Assembly: GCA_015903945.1 (NCBI GenBank)
Contig: JABMDL010000007.1
Location: 75,653 to 118,412, forward strand
DNA from: Nitrospira sp.
GTDB lineage: Bacteria > Nitrospirota > Nitrospiria > Nitrospirales > Nitrospiraceae
DNA: 42,760 bases
Direction: 5' to 3'
The notes under the pieces were generated by a model. It did no database searches. It had not been told where the DNA came from and saw only the letters and a program-made list of their open reading frames with translations. Both the position numbers and the translations under genes were made by a program. Shown here one piece after another: positions 20,164 through 28,756 of the stretch. Within the stretch, counting starts at the first letter, position 1; every line of letters begins with the position of its first letter.

Positions 20164-20514
20164 ATGCTCTACACACTGATCGTCATCGTGCATGTCTTCA
20201 TCTGTTTCCTGATGATTGGAGCAATCCTGCTCCAGTCCGGCAAAGGCGCAGAGATCGGCGCCTCATTCGGCGGCTCCAGCCAAACCGTGTTTGGCAGCCG
20301 TGGACCAGCCAACTTTCTGAGTAAGCTGACCGTAACTGTTGCGGCCGTGTTCATGGTGACCTCGCTCACTCTGGCGATTTTGGCCAAGCAACAGAATTTT
20401 GCTTCGACCGTCATCGACCTGAATAAGAAAACCGAACCGGCCGCTCCTGCGCCCCCAGCTCAGCCTCAGACAGAATCCGGCTCCTCGGGCAGCACTCCAC
20501 CGACCGGTCAGTAA
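20164..20514 (+). CDS. secG: preprotein translocase subunit SecG
   Basis: A 116-residue SecG, the small subunit of the SecYEG channel. Two hydrophobic helices are visible (about 3-20 and 55-77), separated by the family's loop LLQSGKGAEIGASFGGSSQTVFGSRG. The C-terminus is a Pro/Ala/Ser-rich tail. The ATG abuts the tpiA stop codon. This tpiA-secG linkage is common in bacteria. Confidence 0.95.
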   Translation: MLYTLIVIVHVFICFLMIGAILLQSGKGAEIGASFGGSSQTVFGSRGPANFLSKLTVTVAAVFMVTSLTLAILAKQQNFASTVIDLNKKTEPAAPAPPAQPQTESGSSGSTPPTGQ

Positions 20515-20521
20515 CCTAGCT

Positions 20522-20609
20522 GTTACTCGTTATTCGTCAACCGTCATACGTCAAACGAAACACATTCAAGCTCAGTGCTCTACGCTTGACGGTTGACGCA
20601 TGACGTCGA
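20522..20609 (+). repeat. inverted heptad repeats between secG and ilvE
   Basis: Five 7-bp units (20522-20556, such as GTCAACC, GTCATAC) are followed after about 25 nt by four units of the complementary sense (20582-20609, such as ACGCTTG, ACGGTTG). The arms can pair imperfectly over about 23 bp. It lies between the 3' ends of two converging genes, so a bidirectional terminator or mRNA-end structure is likely. Confidence 0.75.
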
Positions 20610-20610
20610 G

Positions 20611-21525
20611 TTAGATGCGGGTGAGCCAGGATGCATGCGCAGGATCCTCCCCGCGCACGATCGAGAAGAACGCCTTCTGCAAGGCAAGCGTGATCGGCCC
20701 CGGCTTCCCGGTTCCAATCGTCCGATTGTCAATTTCGCGGACAGGAGTCAATTCGGCGGCCGTGCCGGTGACGAAGACTTCGTCGGCGACATACATTTCA
20801 TCCCGCGTAAACCGTTCCTCAACCACGGGGATTTTCCGCTCCTGAGCCAGTTCGATCACGGAGTTTCGGGTGATCCCTTCGAGAATCGACGTGAGCGGCG
20901 TCGTTTTCAATTTCCCTTTTCGGACGATGAAGACATTCTCTCCCGATCCCTCGGACACGTACCCTTCGGCATCCAGCAAGATCGCTTCGTCGAATCCGCT
21001 GAACTTGGCGTCCCGCTTTGCCATAATTGAATTGACGTAGTAGCCCGATATTTTTCCCTTGGTCATCGACACATTGACATGGTGTCTGGTAAACGACGAC
21101 ACGCAGGCGCGCATTCCGTTCGCCAGCGCATCGTCCCCCAAGTAGGCGCCCCACTTCCATACCGCGATGGCCACACGAATCGGGTTGTTCCCCGGATGCA
21201 CCCCCATCGATCCGTAGCCGATATACACCAGCGGACGGATATAACAGGCATCGAGCCGATTCACGCGTACCGTGTCAATGATGGCCTCGGCGATTTGTTT
21301 TTTGTCATAGGGCATGGCCATCATGCCAATATGTGCGGAATCGAATAACCGATCGACATGCTCCTGAAGCCGGAAGATCGCCGACCCGGACGCGCCCTTG
21401 TAACAACGAATCCCTTCAAATGCCGCCAGACCGTAATGTAGCGAGTGCGTCAGAATGTGGACGTTCGCGTCCTGCCATGCGACGAATTTACCGTCCATCC
21501 AAATTTTTTCAACCGGTTCCAGCAT
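20611..21525 (-). CDS. ilvE: branched-chain amino acid aminotransferase
   Basis: A 304-residue class IV PLP transaminase that makes or degrades Val, Leu and Ile. Motifs: VHILTHSLHYGLAAFEGIR near the N-terminus, the PLP-lysine segment GKISGYYVNS, AILLDAEGYVSEGSGENVF and FVTGTAAELTPV. The ATG at 21525 is preferred for the GGAGGA 9 nt upstream; the frame continues to 21549 but lacks a better site. It converges on secG across the heptad repeats. Confidence 0.95.
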   Translation of the reverse strand: MLEPVEKIWMDGKFVAWQDANVHILTHSLHYGLAAFEGIRCYKGASGSAIFRLQEHVDRLFDSAHIGMMAMPYDKKQIAEAIIDTVRVNRLDACYIRPLVYIGYGSMGVHPGNNPIRVAIAVWKWGAYLGDDALANGMRACVSSFTRHHVNVSMTKGKISGYYVNSIMAKRDAKFSGFDEAILLDAEGYVSEGSGENVFIVRKGKLKTTPLTSILEGITRNSVIELAQERKIPVVEERFTRDEMYVADEVFVTGTAAELTPVREIDNRTIGTGKPGPITLALQKAFFSIVRGEDPAHASWLTRI

Positions 21526-21675
21526 GAGCAACACTCCTCCGATAGACACAGCCGTCCACTCCGACTGTGCAATCTGCGCGAACTATAACGTGGGGCTGAA
21601 TACGCGTCAAGCAATCGGGATCTGGTCACATCTTCGTTTGCGAAATACGCTTCACGAGATACGACAGACGAGGTG

Positions 21676-22017
21676 TTACGGCAAGGCGCAGTCGGCTCGC
21701 AGGCGGGCGCTGAGGAAATTTCCGATTCGATGCTCACCCTCCGGCTTGACCTTCATCACTCTGACTCCGAACATCAGGCCCCGAACCCAGCGCACGACGA
21801 CCCGCTGGATCTCTATCGGTACATCGTGGCCTGGAAGGGACAGCCGCACAACAAGTTCCATTCCCGGCACGACCAAACAGTCGCCAAGTACCCGAAACCC
21901 GTTGCGGGATAAGTTGATGACCGTCCCTTTTCCAAGAAATCCCTCCCCCATGTAATACATCTCACTACGAAGAGGAATTCGATGGTAGGTCCGAATGATA
22001 AATCGGGTTGTCGGCAC
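21676..22017 (-). CDS. PilZ-domain protein
   Basis: A 113-residue single PilZ domain, expected to bind c-di-GMP: RTYHR (the RxxxR motif) is followed by NLSRNG (the N-x-S-x-x-G motif), then PGMELVVRLSLPG and RVVVRWVRGLMFGVRV strands. The GTG at 22017 has GGAGG just upstream; a GTG at 22044 is the alternative. It may respond to the same messenger as the cellulose synthase at 36810, but no direct link is seen. Confidence 0.85.
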   Translation of the reverse strand: MPTTRFIIRTYHRIPLRSEMYYMGEGFLGKGTVINLSRNGFRVLGDCLVVPGMELVVRLSLPGHDVPIEIQRVVVRWVRGLMFGVRVMKVKPEGEHRIGNFLSARLRADCALP

Positions 22018-22198
22018 GGAGCCTCCTTCACCGAACACAGACACGCATACCCGGGAATTGCCTCCCCGAGTCAGTTTGAGATAGTAGCGCGAGAATACTG
22101 GCTTTGGTCCTATTCTCCAAGCCCTCCTGAAGAGGGGGAACCACCATCGTGCTTGTACCGCCCCTGGCCATGGCCAAAGATAAGTTCCAGCGACGCGC

Positions 22199-22227
22199 TT
22201 GACACCTCATAAGACGTTGTGTTACAT
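22199..22227 (+). promoter_or_regulatory. likely promoter of the rplU operon
   Basis: TTGACA (22199-22204), 17 nt, then TTACAT (22222-22227), a weak -10. It lies 29 nt before the rplU ATG, in the divergent gap with the PilZ gene. Confidence 0.5.
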
Positions 22228-22256
22228 GGTTCGGTCGCATGTGGAGAAAATGAGAC

Positions 22257-22571
22257 ATGTACGCAATTATCGAAACAGGTGGAAAACAATATCGGGTTGA
22301 AGCCGGTTCGACGATTCAGGTCGAAAAATTGCCCGGCGATGTCGGTGCCGTGATCGAGCTCGATCGGGTGCATCTCGTCCATGGTGAGGCGGGTCCTGTC
22401 ATTGGACAACCGCTCGTACAGGGCGCGAAAGTCACCGCTGAAATCGTGCGGCAAGGCCGCACCAGATCGATCACCGTCTTCAAGAAGAAGCGCCGGAAGA
22501 ACTACCGCCGGACACGTGGACATCGGCAAGGTTTCACGAGGCTGCTCGTGAAGGGCATAGCCACAGCCTAG
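22257..22571 (+). CDS. rplU: 50S ribosomal protein L21
   Basis: A 104-residue L21, a 23S rRNA-binding protein of the large subunit. It opens MYAIIETGGKQYRVEAG, the family signature, and ends with the basic KKKRRKNYRRTRGHRQ rRNA-binding tail. It is followed 21 nt later by rpmA, the standard partner. Confidence 0.97.
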   Translation: MYAIIETGGKQYRVEAGSTIQVEKLPGDVGAVIELDRVHLVHGEAGPVIGQPLVQGAKVTAEIVRQGRTRSITVFKKKRRKNYRRTRGHRQGFTRLLVKGIATA

Positions 22572-22592
22572 CAGGCAGGAGAAGGACCTTCC

Positions 22593-22856
22593 ATGGCAAC
22601 AAACAAAGGCGGCGGATCTTCGCGTAACGGTCGGGACAGCAATCCGCAATATCTGGGCGTGAAGGCGTATGGCGGTCAAACCGTCACGGCCGGCAGTATC
22701 ATTGTCCGTCAGCGTGGCACGAAGTTTTTCCCAGGCTTCAACGTCGATCTCGGGCGGGACCATACCTTGTTTGCACGGGTGAGCGGCACAGTGAAGTTCG
22801 AAGGCGGACGCGCAAGACGGAAAGTCAGCGTCTATCCTGCTCCCGCCAAACCCTGA
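22593..22856 (+). CDS. rpmA: 50S ribosomal protein L27
   Basis: An 87-residue L27 with the typical basic N-terminus ([16 protein letters not shown]) that reaches the peptidyl-transferase centre, followed by [24 protein letters not shown]. No N-terminal cleavage extension of the Firmicutes kind is present. AGGAGAAGGA lies upstream of the ATG. Confidence 0.97.
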   Translation: MATNKGGGSSRNGRDSNPQYLGVKAYGGQTVTAGSIIVRQRGTKFFPGFNVDLGRDHTLFARVSGTVKFEGGRARRKVSVYPAPAKP

Positions 22857-22965
22857 TTCTCCCCTCGCACTCGCTCACATTGGCAAGCTGAACGAGAATG
22901 CCCCCTCCCTTCATCGGGGCAGGTCGGGTATACTCGATCATCCTAACCTATACCCAGGCGTAGTT

Positions 22966-23991
22966 ATGTTCGTCGACGAAGCACAGATCACTGTACGAGC
23001 AGGACGAGGCGGAGATGGAATTTGCAGTTTCCGCCGGGAGATGTTCGTCCCACGTGGGGGACCCGACGGAGGAGACGGGGGGCACGGCGGCAATGTGGTC
23101 TTCACGGCCTCTCACCGGCTCACAACCCTTTTGGACCTTCGCTACCAGAAACACTATGAGGCGGAAGACGGACGCCCCGGCGGCGGCTCCAATTGTACCG
23201 GACGAACGGGGAAAGATATCCTCATCACTCTTCCGGTCGGTACTGTCGTCTATGATGACACCACGGGCGACGTGCTAGCCGATCTGATCACCGAGGGTGA
23301 ACCGGTCGTGATCGCGCACGGTGGGCGGGGCGGCCGAGGCAACAGCAACTTCGCCACATCCACAAATCGAACTCCGACACGGTGCACCCTGGGAACTGAC
23401 GGCGAAGAACGGGCGTTACGGTTGGAGCTCAAACTGCTTGCCGACGTCGGCCTAATCGGCTTTCCGAATGCCGGGAAATCGACGCTGATTGCGGCCATCT
23501 CGTCGGCGAGGCCGAAAATCGCCGACTACCCGTTCACCACACTGACACCAAACCTGGGCGTCGTGCGTTGGGGATCGGACCGCAGTTTCGTCGTCGCCGA
23601 TATCCCTGGACTCATTGAGGGTGCGCATCACGGAAAAGGGCTGGGATTTCAGTTTCTCCGTCATATTGAACGCACGGCCTTCCTGCTCCACCTGATTGAT
23701 GTCTCGGAGTGGGCACCGGACGAACCAATCACGAGCTTCGAGGTCATGCGGCAGGAACTCGCGGCATACGACGAAGGACTCAACGACCGACCCTTCGCCG
23801 TCGTCGCGACAAAGATCGATATCAGCGGAGCCTGTGACCGGCTCATGCAACTCCAAGCCTATTGCAGACGCCACGAATACACCTGTTTTTCTGTCTCGTC
23901 CGCGACGAGAGAAGGTCTCGACAACTTGATCCGCTTCGTCGGCAAACAGGTGGACGACCTCAGAACTATGCCATGCGAGACGAAACCCTAG
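22966..23991 (+). CDS. obgE: GTPase Obg/CgtA
   Basis: A 341-residue Obg GTPase involved in 50S assembly. The glycine-rich Obg domain (residues 1-158, RAGRGGDGICSF, GGDGGHGGN) is followed by the G domain: GFPNAGKST (G1), PFTTLTPN (G2), DIPGLIEG (G3), TKID (G4) and SSATREG (G5). The C-terminal OCT domain is missing, as in many bacteria. A possible -10 TATACT lies at 22929-22934, so internal transcription is possible. It overlaps proB by 19 bp. Confidence 0.96.
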   Translation: MFVDEAQITVRAGRGGDGICSFRREMFVPRGGPDGGDGGHGGNVVFTASHRLTTLLDLRYQKHYEAEDGRPGGGSNCTGRTGKDILITLPVGTVVYDDTTGDVLADLITEGEPVVIAHGGRGGRGNSNFATSTNRTPTRCTLGTDGEERALRLELKLLADVGLIGFPNAGKSTLIAAISSARPKIADYPFTTLTPNLGVVRWGSDRSFVVADIPGLIEGAHHGKGLGFQFLRHIERTAFLLHLIDVSEWAPDEPITSFEVMRQELAAYDEGLNDRPFAVVATKIDISGACDRLMQLQAYCRRHEYTCFSVSSATREGLDNLIRFVGKQVDDLRTMPCETKP

Positions 23992-25094
23992 CCCAGGCGA
24001 AACGCATCGTCGTCAAGATCGGCAGTAGCCTGATCGCCTCCCGATCAACCGGTCTGCGCCCCGAGCGAATCGAGCGCCTAGCTGACGAGATTGCCGCCCT
24101 CCGAGCCGGCGGCCGAGAAGTTCTGGTTGTCTCGTCAGGCGCAATTGTGTCCGGCATCAAGAAATTGGGGCTCACGGAGTACCCCAAAATCCTGCCGGTC
24201 AAGCAAGCTGCGGCGGCAGTCGGGCAAAGCCGACTCATGTGGGCTTATGAGAAGGCGTTCGAACGCCTGGGCATTCAAGTTGCCCAGGTGCTCCTCACAC
24301 ATCAAGACCTCGCCGACCGGCGTCGGTTCTTGAACGCCCGCTATACGCTCACGGCACTGATCGGATTCGGCGTGCTGCCGGTTATCAACGAAAACGACAC
24401 GGTCGCCGTTGAAGAAATCCGGGTCGGCGACAACGACACGCTCGCCAGCGAAGTAGCCCATCTGGTCGATGCGGATCTGCTGGTGATTCTGTCCGACGTC
24501 GACGGGCTCTACACGGAAGATCCGAGAAAGAATCCTTCCGCGACCTTGATCGCGCTCATCCCCGATATCACCGAAGACATCGAACGCCGTGCCGGAGCCT
24601 CCAGCACCTTTGAGGGTACGGGAGGCATGGCCACCAAAGTTCGCGCGGCCAAGAAGGTCGGCGAATACGGTGTCTCCACGTTGATCGTGAACGGCGAACG
24701 GGCTGGACTCCTTCCCAGCGTCCTCTCGGGAGGGCCTGGCGGCAGCCTCTTTCTGGCGCGCGAACGCCGCCTGAATAGCCGGAAACAGTGGATCGCCTTT
24801 ACCCTTCGTCCCCGCGGCCATGTCCGCCTGGATCAAGGGGCCGTCGACGCATTGGCCGCACGCGGCAAAAGTCTCCTGGCCTCTGGCATCGTCGATGTCA
24901 CAGGGCAGTTCGAGGCAGGCGACCCGATCGGCTGTCTCAATCCGGACGGAAAAGAATTTGCCAAAGGCCTCGTCAATTTCTCCTCCGATCTGCTGAAGCG
25001 TATGAAAGGCCTCAAGACCCAGGAGATCCACCGACTGATCGGGCCACAAGAATACGAAGAAGTCATCCACCGGGACAACCTGGTCATCCTCTGA
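23973..25094 (+). CDS. proB: glutamate 5-kinase
   Basis: Phosphorylates L-glutamate as the first step of proline synthesis. The 373-residue protein has the kinase domain (IVVKIGSSLI, VSSGAIVSG, INENDTVAVEE, LLVILSDVDGLYT, GTGGMATKVRAA) and a C-terminal PUA domain (LRPRGHVRLDQGAVDALAARG). The ATG at 23973 lies inside obgE, giving a 19-bp overlap; the frame is open upstream but lies entirely in obgE. Heptad repeats begin at its stop codon. The opposite pathway enzyme (P5C dehydrogenase) is at 2-1546. Confidence 0.95.
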   Translation: MRDETLAQAKRIVVKIGSSLIASRSTGLRPERIERLADEIAALRAGGREVLVVSSGAIVSGIKKLGLTEYPKILPVKQAAAAVGQSRLMWAYEKAFERLGIQVAQVLLTHQDLADRRRFLNARYTLTALIGFGVLPVINENDTVAVEEIRVGDNDTLASEVAHLVDADLLVILSDVDGLYTEDPRKNPSATLIALIPDITEDIERRAGASSTFEGTGGMATKVRAAKKVGEYGVSTLIVNGERAGLLPSVLSGGPGGSLFLARERRLNSRKQWIAFTLRPRGHVRLDQGAVDALAARGKSLLASGIVDVTGQFEAGDPIGCLNPDGKEFAKGLVNFSSDLLKRMKGLKTQEIHRLIGPQEYEEVIHRDNLVIL

Positions 25095-25126
25095 GTGTTG
25101 AGTTGAAAATTGTGAGTTATGTGTGC
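25092..25126 (+). repeat. heptad repeat after proB
   Basis: Five 7-bp units, such as TGAGTGT and TGAGTTG, start at the proB stop codon and run towards nadD. The unit differs from the CAGC and GTCA types elsewhere but has the same period. Confidence 0.6.
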
Positions 25127-25155
25127 CCGAGAATCTGGCCTCGCACCGCTCCCCG

Positions 25156-25824
25156 ATGAAACTGGGTCTGCTCGGCGGCAGCTTTAATCCTATTCACAAC
25201 GGCCACTTGGCTATTGCAGGGCACGTCCTCGACAAGCTTCAACTTGATCGCGTGCTGTTCCTCCCTACCAGTGATCCACCCCACAAGCGTGAGGGATCAT
25301 TGGCCCCCGCCAAAGACCGATACGAAATGGTCCGGCTCGCCATCGCCAACACACCGGCCTTTGGGCTGTCGGACATAGAACTCCGACGGGCCGGAAAATC
25401 CTATACCATCGACACGGTCCGAACGCTCCAGCACCAATTCGGCCCCTCGACCGACTTGTACTTCCTGATCGGGCTCGATGCCTTTCTCGACTTCCCCGAT
25501 TGGAAAGATCCTCTGGAGTTGCTGCGTCTTTGTCGATTTGTCGTCGTTCCCAGGCCGGGACAATCTTTCCAGTCACTGGCGACGATGCCCCTCTTACCAG
25601 CACTGGATCTCCAGGCACTCGCGCAGCTCGATACGGGAGAGTCGTCCCGACTGGATATCGTCTTCCCCTCGTGCCGAGGCATCATCTGCCTACCCATTCC
25701 TCCCTGTTCAACATCCGCATCCGACATTCGACGTCGGATCAGGAGCGGGACGACGCTGGCAAATCTGTTGCCGCCTCTGGTCGAATCTTATATACTGCAG
25801 CAGCGCTTGTATCAGGAGGCTTGA
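25156..25824 (+). CDS. nadD: nicotinate-nucleotide adenylyltransferase
   Basis: Joins nicotinate mononucleotide and ATP in NAD synthesis. The 222-residue protein has the nucleotidyl-transferase loop LLGGSFNPIHNGHLAIA, SDPPHKR, LIGLDAFLDFPDW and the C-terminal SASDIRRRIRSG (ISSTxIR equivalent). The ATG at 25156 matches the family's N-terminus; an upstream GTG at 25123 is not needed. Its end carries the AGGAGG site used by the next gene. Confidence 0.95.
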   Translation: MKLGLLGGSFNPIHNGHLAIAGHVLDKLQLDRVLFLPTSDPPHKREGSLAPAKDRYEMVRLAIANTPAFGLSDIELRRAGKSYTIDTVRTLQHQFGPSTDLYFLIGLDAFLDFPDWKDPLELLRLCRFVVVPRPGQSFQSLATMPLLPALDLQALAQLDTGESSRLDIVFPSCRGIICLPIPPCSTSASDIRRRIRSGTTLANLLPPLVESYILQQRLYQEA

Positions 25825-25825
25825 G

Positions 25826-26248
25826 ATCACACAAACAGCCAAGGCCACCGCCCTCGCCGTCGGCAAGGCGATGCTCGACAAGAAGGCCGTCGATGTCCAG
25901 GTGCTGCATGTCGCCCCACTGACCTCTGTGGCCGACTACCTGGTGATCGCATCAGCGGAATCCGACAGACAAACTCGCGCGATTGCCGACCATATCGACG
26001 GCACGCTCTCTCGGATGGGGCAGAAACCATTGAGCATCGAAGGAACGACGTCTGGGCAGTGGGTCTTGCTTGACTTCGGCGACGTCGTCGCCCACATTTT
26101 CAGGCAGGATGCCCGGGCGCATTACGGTTTGGAACGGCTGTGGAGTGACGCGAAAGAGGTCCCGATTCCCGGGAAGGCACCCACTCCCGTCGCCACGCCG
26201 AAGCGGCGGATCATTGTCAGGAGAACCGCCTCGGAGAAAACGGTCTAA
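25826..26248 (+). CDS. rsfS: ribosomal silencing factor RsfS, apparent ATC start
   Basis: A 140-residue RsfS, which binds L14 and blocks subunit joining when nutrients are short. Conserved parts: LDKKAVDVQVLHVAPLTSVADYLVIASAESDRQTRAIADHI and GQWVLLDFGDVVAHIF. No ATG, GTG or TTG lies in frame at the expected N-terminus. AGGAGG at 25814-25819 is followed after 6 nt by ATC (25826), which gives about 18 residues before DKKA, as in family members; ATC is therefore the likely start. The next in-frame ATG (25870) would remove the conserved first helix. It starts 1 nt after the nadD stop. Confidence 0.85.
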   Translation: MTQTAKATALAVGKAMLDKKAVDVQVLHVAPLTSVADYLVIASAESDRQTRAIADHIDGTLSRMGQKPLSIEGTTSGQWVLLDFGDVVAHIFRQDARAHYGLERLWSDAKEVPIPGKAPTPVATPKRRIIVRRTASEKTV

Positions 26249-26251
26249 GCC

Positions 26252-27652
26252 ATGCTCAGACTGCTGATCACCATCTTCTTCGTCAGCGCTGGCGTCTTCA
26301 TCTACAGCTATTTCCGCGAACTTAATCCCGGCACCATCGTCATCCACACCAGCTCGACGGCTGAATTCGACCTCAGCCCCGTCACCCTGGTCTTGATTTC
26401 CATGGCTGCCGGCGCCGTCTTTGTCGCGTTTGCCGTTGGCCTGCAACAAACGGCGCATGTCATTCTGAACTGGCGCAGCAATCGGCTGGTGCGCCGGAAA
26501 GAAAAGGTGGACACCCTCCACCGTGACGGCACCCATGCATTCATGTCCAGGCGCACGATGGAGGCGATCACCCTCTTCGAAAAGGCGCTGGCGATCGACC
26601 CAAACCGAGTCGATTCCCTCTTGTGGCTGGGAAACATCTACCGGTCCGAGCAGAACTTTTCCGAGGCGATCCGGCTGCATCAACACGCTCATCGGGTGGA
26701 CGACCGAAACATCGAAATTTTGCTGGAATTGGGCAAGGATCTCGAAGGCGCCAAGCGGTACGAAGAAGCGCTCCAGGCCTACCAAAAGATGCTGAAAATC
26801 GAGCCGGATAACCTGACGGCCATGATTCGCAAGCGGGATTTGAACATCAGGCTGGAGAAGTGGAGCGAGGCGCTGGAGATCCAGCATCGCTTGCTGAAAG
26901 CTCGTTTGCCCGACCCCGAAAAACAGGCCGAGGAAGCGCTCCTGGTCGGGTGCACATATGAAGTCGGCCGGCAACTGCTCGAACGCGGCCATCCTGACAA
27001 AGCCCGCCGGTATTTCCGTGGCGCGATCAAGAAGGACCGCAGCTTCCTGCCGGCCTATATCGGACTCGGCGAGATCCTGCTCCATGAAGGCAAGACGAAA
27101 GATGCTGTCGAAATCTTGAAGAAGGTCTACACAAAGACACGCAGCGTGATTATCCTCCACCGACTGGAAGAGCTGTTCCTGGAGCAGGGAGAACCGGGCG
27201 AAATCATCCGTGTCTATCAGGAAGCGCTCCAGCACGATCCGCAGAACCCCGTGCTTCAGTTTTACTTGGGCAAGCTCTATTACCGGCTCGAAATGGTCGA
27301 TGAAGCCTTCGATCAGCTGTCGACGATCGAAGGTCCTCAGGATCATTTACTCGACTATCACAAAATCATGGCCAACCTCTATCTGCGCAAACAGCAATTC
27401 GAACAGGCGATCATCGAACTCAAGAAGGCGTTGAGCTTCAAAAAGCGGGTTGTCGTCCCCTACATCTGCACACAGTGTCAGCAAGAATCAACGGAATGGT
27501 CCGGCCGTTGCCGACGCTGCGCTCGGTGGAACACGCTCACCGCACTCCCCTGGCTCGAAACCAGTCAGCTGGCCGTCAGCACGGATGGAGCACCTCCGGC
27601 CTCGCGCGTCATCCCCTATCAAGGCATTGCTTCTCCGTTTGAAACCGTGTAG
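26252..27652 (+). CDS. LapA-LapB-like membrane-anchored TPR protein with zinc ribbon
   Basis: A 466-residue protein. Two N-terminal membrane helices (about 3-20 and 44-66) flank a short segment with NPGTIVIH, a pattern like LapA (DUF1049). A long TPR array follows (about 90-395; FEKALAIDPNRVDSLLWLGNIY is one clear unit), then a rubredoxin-like metal site CTQC and CRRC, as in LapB/YciM. LapB controls LpxC turnover and lipopolysaccharide synthesis in enterobacteria. In that group LapA and LapB are separate adjacent genes, so this reads as a fusion. It starts 3 nt after the rsfS stop. The zinc ribbon supports LapB over a generic TPR protein. Confidence 0.8.
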   Translation: MLRLLITIFFVSAGVFIYSYFRELNPGTIVIHTSSTAEFDLSPVTLVLISMAAGAVFVAFAVGLQQTAHVILNWRSNRLVRRKEKVDTLHRDGTHAFMSRRTMEAITLFEKALAIDPNRVDSLLWLGNIYRSEQNFSEAIRLHQHAHRVDDRNIEILLELGKDLEGAKRYEEALQAYQKMLKIEPDNLTAMIRKRDLNIRLEKWSEALEIQHRLLKARLPDPEKQAEEALLVGCTYEVGRQLLERGHPDKARRYFRGAIKKDRSFLPAYIGLGEILLHEGKTKDAVEILKKVYTKTRSVIILHRLEELFLEQGEPGEIIRVYQEALQHDPQNPVLQFYLGKLYYRLEMVDEAFDQLSTIEGPQDHLLDYHKIMANLYLRKQQFEQAIIELKKALSFKKRVVVPYICTQCQQESTEWSGRCRRCARWNTLTALPWLETSQLAVSTDGAPPASRVIPYQGIASPFETV

Positions 27653-27760
27653 GTTTCCCCTTCGATATCCTCGGCACCCCGGCATCGTGCATACTATGCG
27701 GAGCAGGCGGCTTCAGGAACACACTGCCGCCGCGCGCACTGTCGACAAAGGACATGTGAG

Positions 27761-28756
27761 ATGACCGATTACATGATGTTTGCGCAGAAAGCCCTTCGCG
27801 ACGAACCGCTCACCAACGCCGAATCGCTCGCCGTGCTACAGGCTCCGGACCACGACCTCTTACCCCTCCTCCATGCCGCCTTTGCCGTTCGGTCCACATA
27901 CTTCGGCCGTACGGTTCGGCTACAGATGCTGCAGAACGCCAAGAGCGGAGCCTGCCAGGAGGATTGCCACTACTGCTCACAATCGGCTATTTCGACGGCC
28001 CCGATCGACCGCTACAATCTGTTGCCGCGGCAACAGATGATCGAGGGGGCGCGCCGGGCCGCCGCCTCGAAAGCGCAGCGGTATTGCATCGTCATCAGTG
28101 GGAGAAGCCCGCTGGACCGGGAAATCGACGAGATTGCCGGAGCGGTACGCGCCATCAAGCAGGAGGTTCCAATTCAGATTTGCTGTTCACTCGGTTTGAT
28201 GGACGAACCGCAGGCGAAGCGTCTCAAAGCCGCCGGCGTCGATCGGGTGAATCATAACTTGAACACGAGCGAAGCCTTTCACCCGTCGATCTGCACCACC
28301 CACACCTTTCAAGACCGCCTGTCGACGATCAAGAACGCGCGGGCGGCCGGATTGGAGATCTGTTCTGGCGGTATCGTGGGGATGGGCGAACACGATGAAG
28401 ACTTAGTTGATCTGGCCATGGCATTGCGTGATGTGAAACCGGATTCCATTCCCTTGAACATGCTGAACCCGGTTGCCGGCACCCCGTTGGAACAGGCCGA
28501 CCACCTCACCCCGCAACGCTGTTTGAAAGTCCTCTGTCTGTTTCGATTCCTCCATCCGAGGACCGAACTCCGCATTGCCGGAGGCCGTGAACACAACCTC
28601 CGCAGCCTCCAGCCGTTGGCGCTCTATCCGGCCGATTCGCTGTTCGTCAATGGCTACTTGACGACCCCGGGTACCCCGGCGCCGGAAGTCTGGGGCATGA
28701 TTCAAGACCTGGGCTTTACAATCGAAGTAGATTACCGGCAGCCGGTGGCCGGCTGA
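27761..28756 (+). CDS. bioB: biotin synthase
   Basis: A radical SAM enzyme that inserts sulphur into dethiobiotin. The 331-residue protein has the CxxxCxxC site (GACQEDCHYCSQSA) binding the [4Fe-4S] cluster, and SGGIVGMGE, PLNMLNPVAGTPLE and IAGGRE, conserved in BioB. AAAGGA lies upstream of the ATG; a TACTAT at 27692-27697 might be a -10. It is not next to bioD here. The 3' end overlaps the convergent regulator by 25 bp. Confidence 0.96.
   Translation: MTDYMMFAQKALRDEPLTNAESLAVLQAPDHDLLPLLHAAFAVRSTYFGRTVRLQMLQNAKSGACQEDCHYCSQSAISTAPIDRYNLLPRQQMIEGARRAAASKAQRYCIVISGRSPLDREIDEIAGAVRAIKQEVPIQICCSLGLMDEPQAKRLKAAGVDRVNHNLNTSEAFHPSICTTHTFQDRLSTIKNARAAGLEICSGGIVGMGEHDEDLVDLAMALRDVKPDSIPLNMLNPVAGTPLEQADHLTPQRCLKVLCLFRFLHPRTELRIAGGREHNLRSLQPLALYPADSLFVNGYLTTPGTPAPEVWGMIQDLGFTIEVDYRQPVAG

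Noticed and set aside
25952..27346. A 464-residue open frame antisense to rsfS and the TPR gene
   Set aside because: Shadow of clearly coding sequence on the other strand; no motif.
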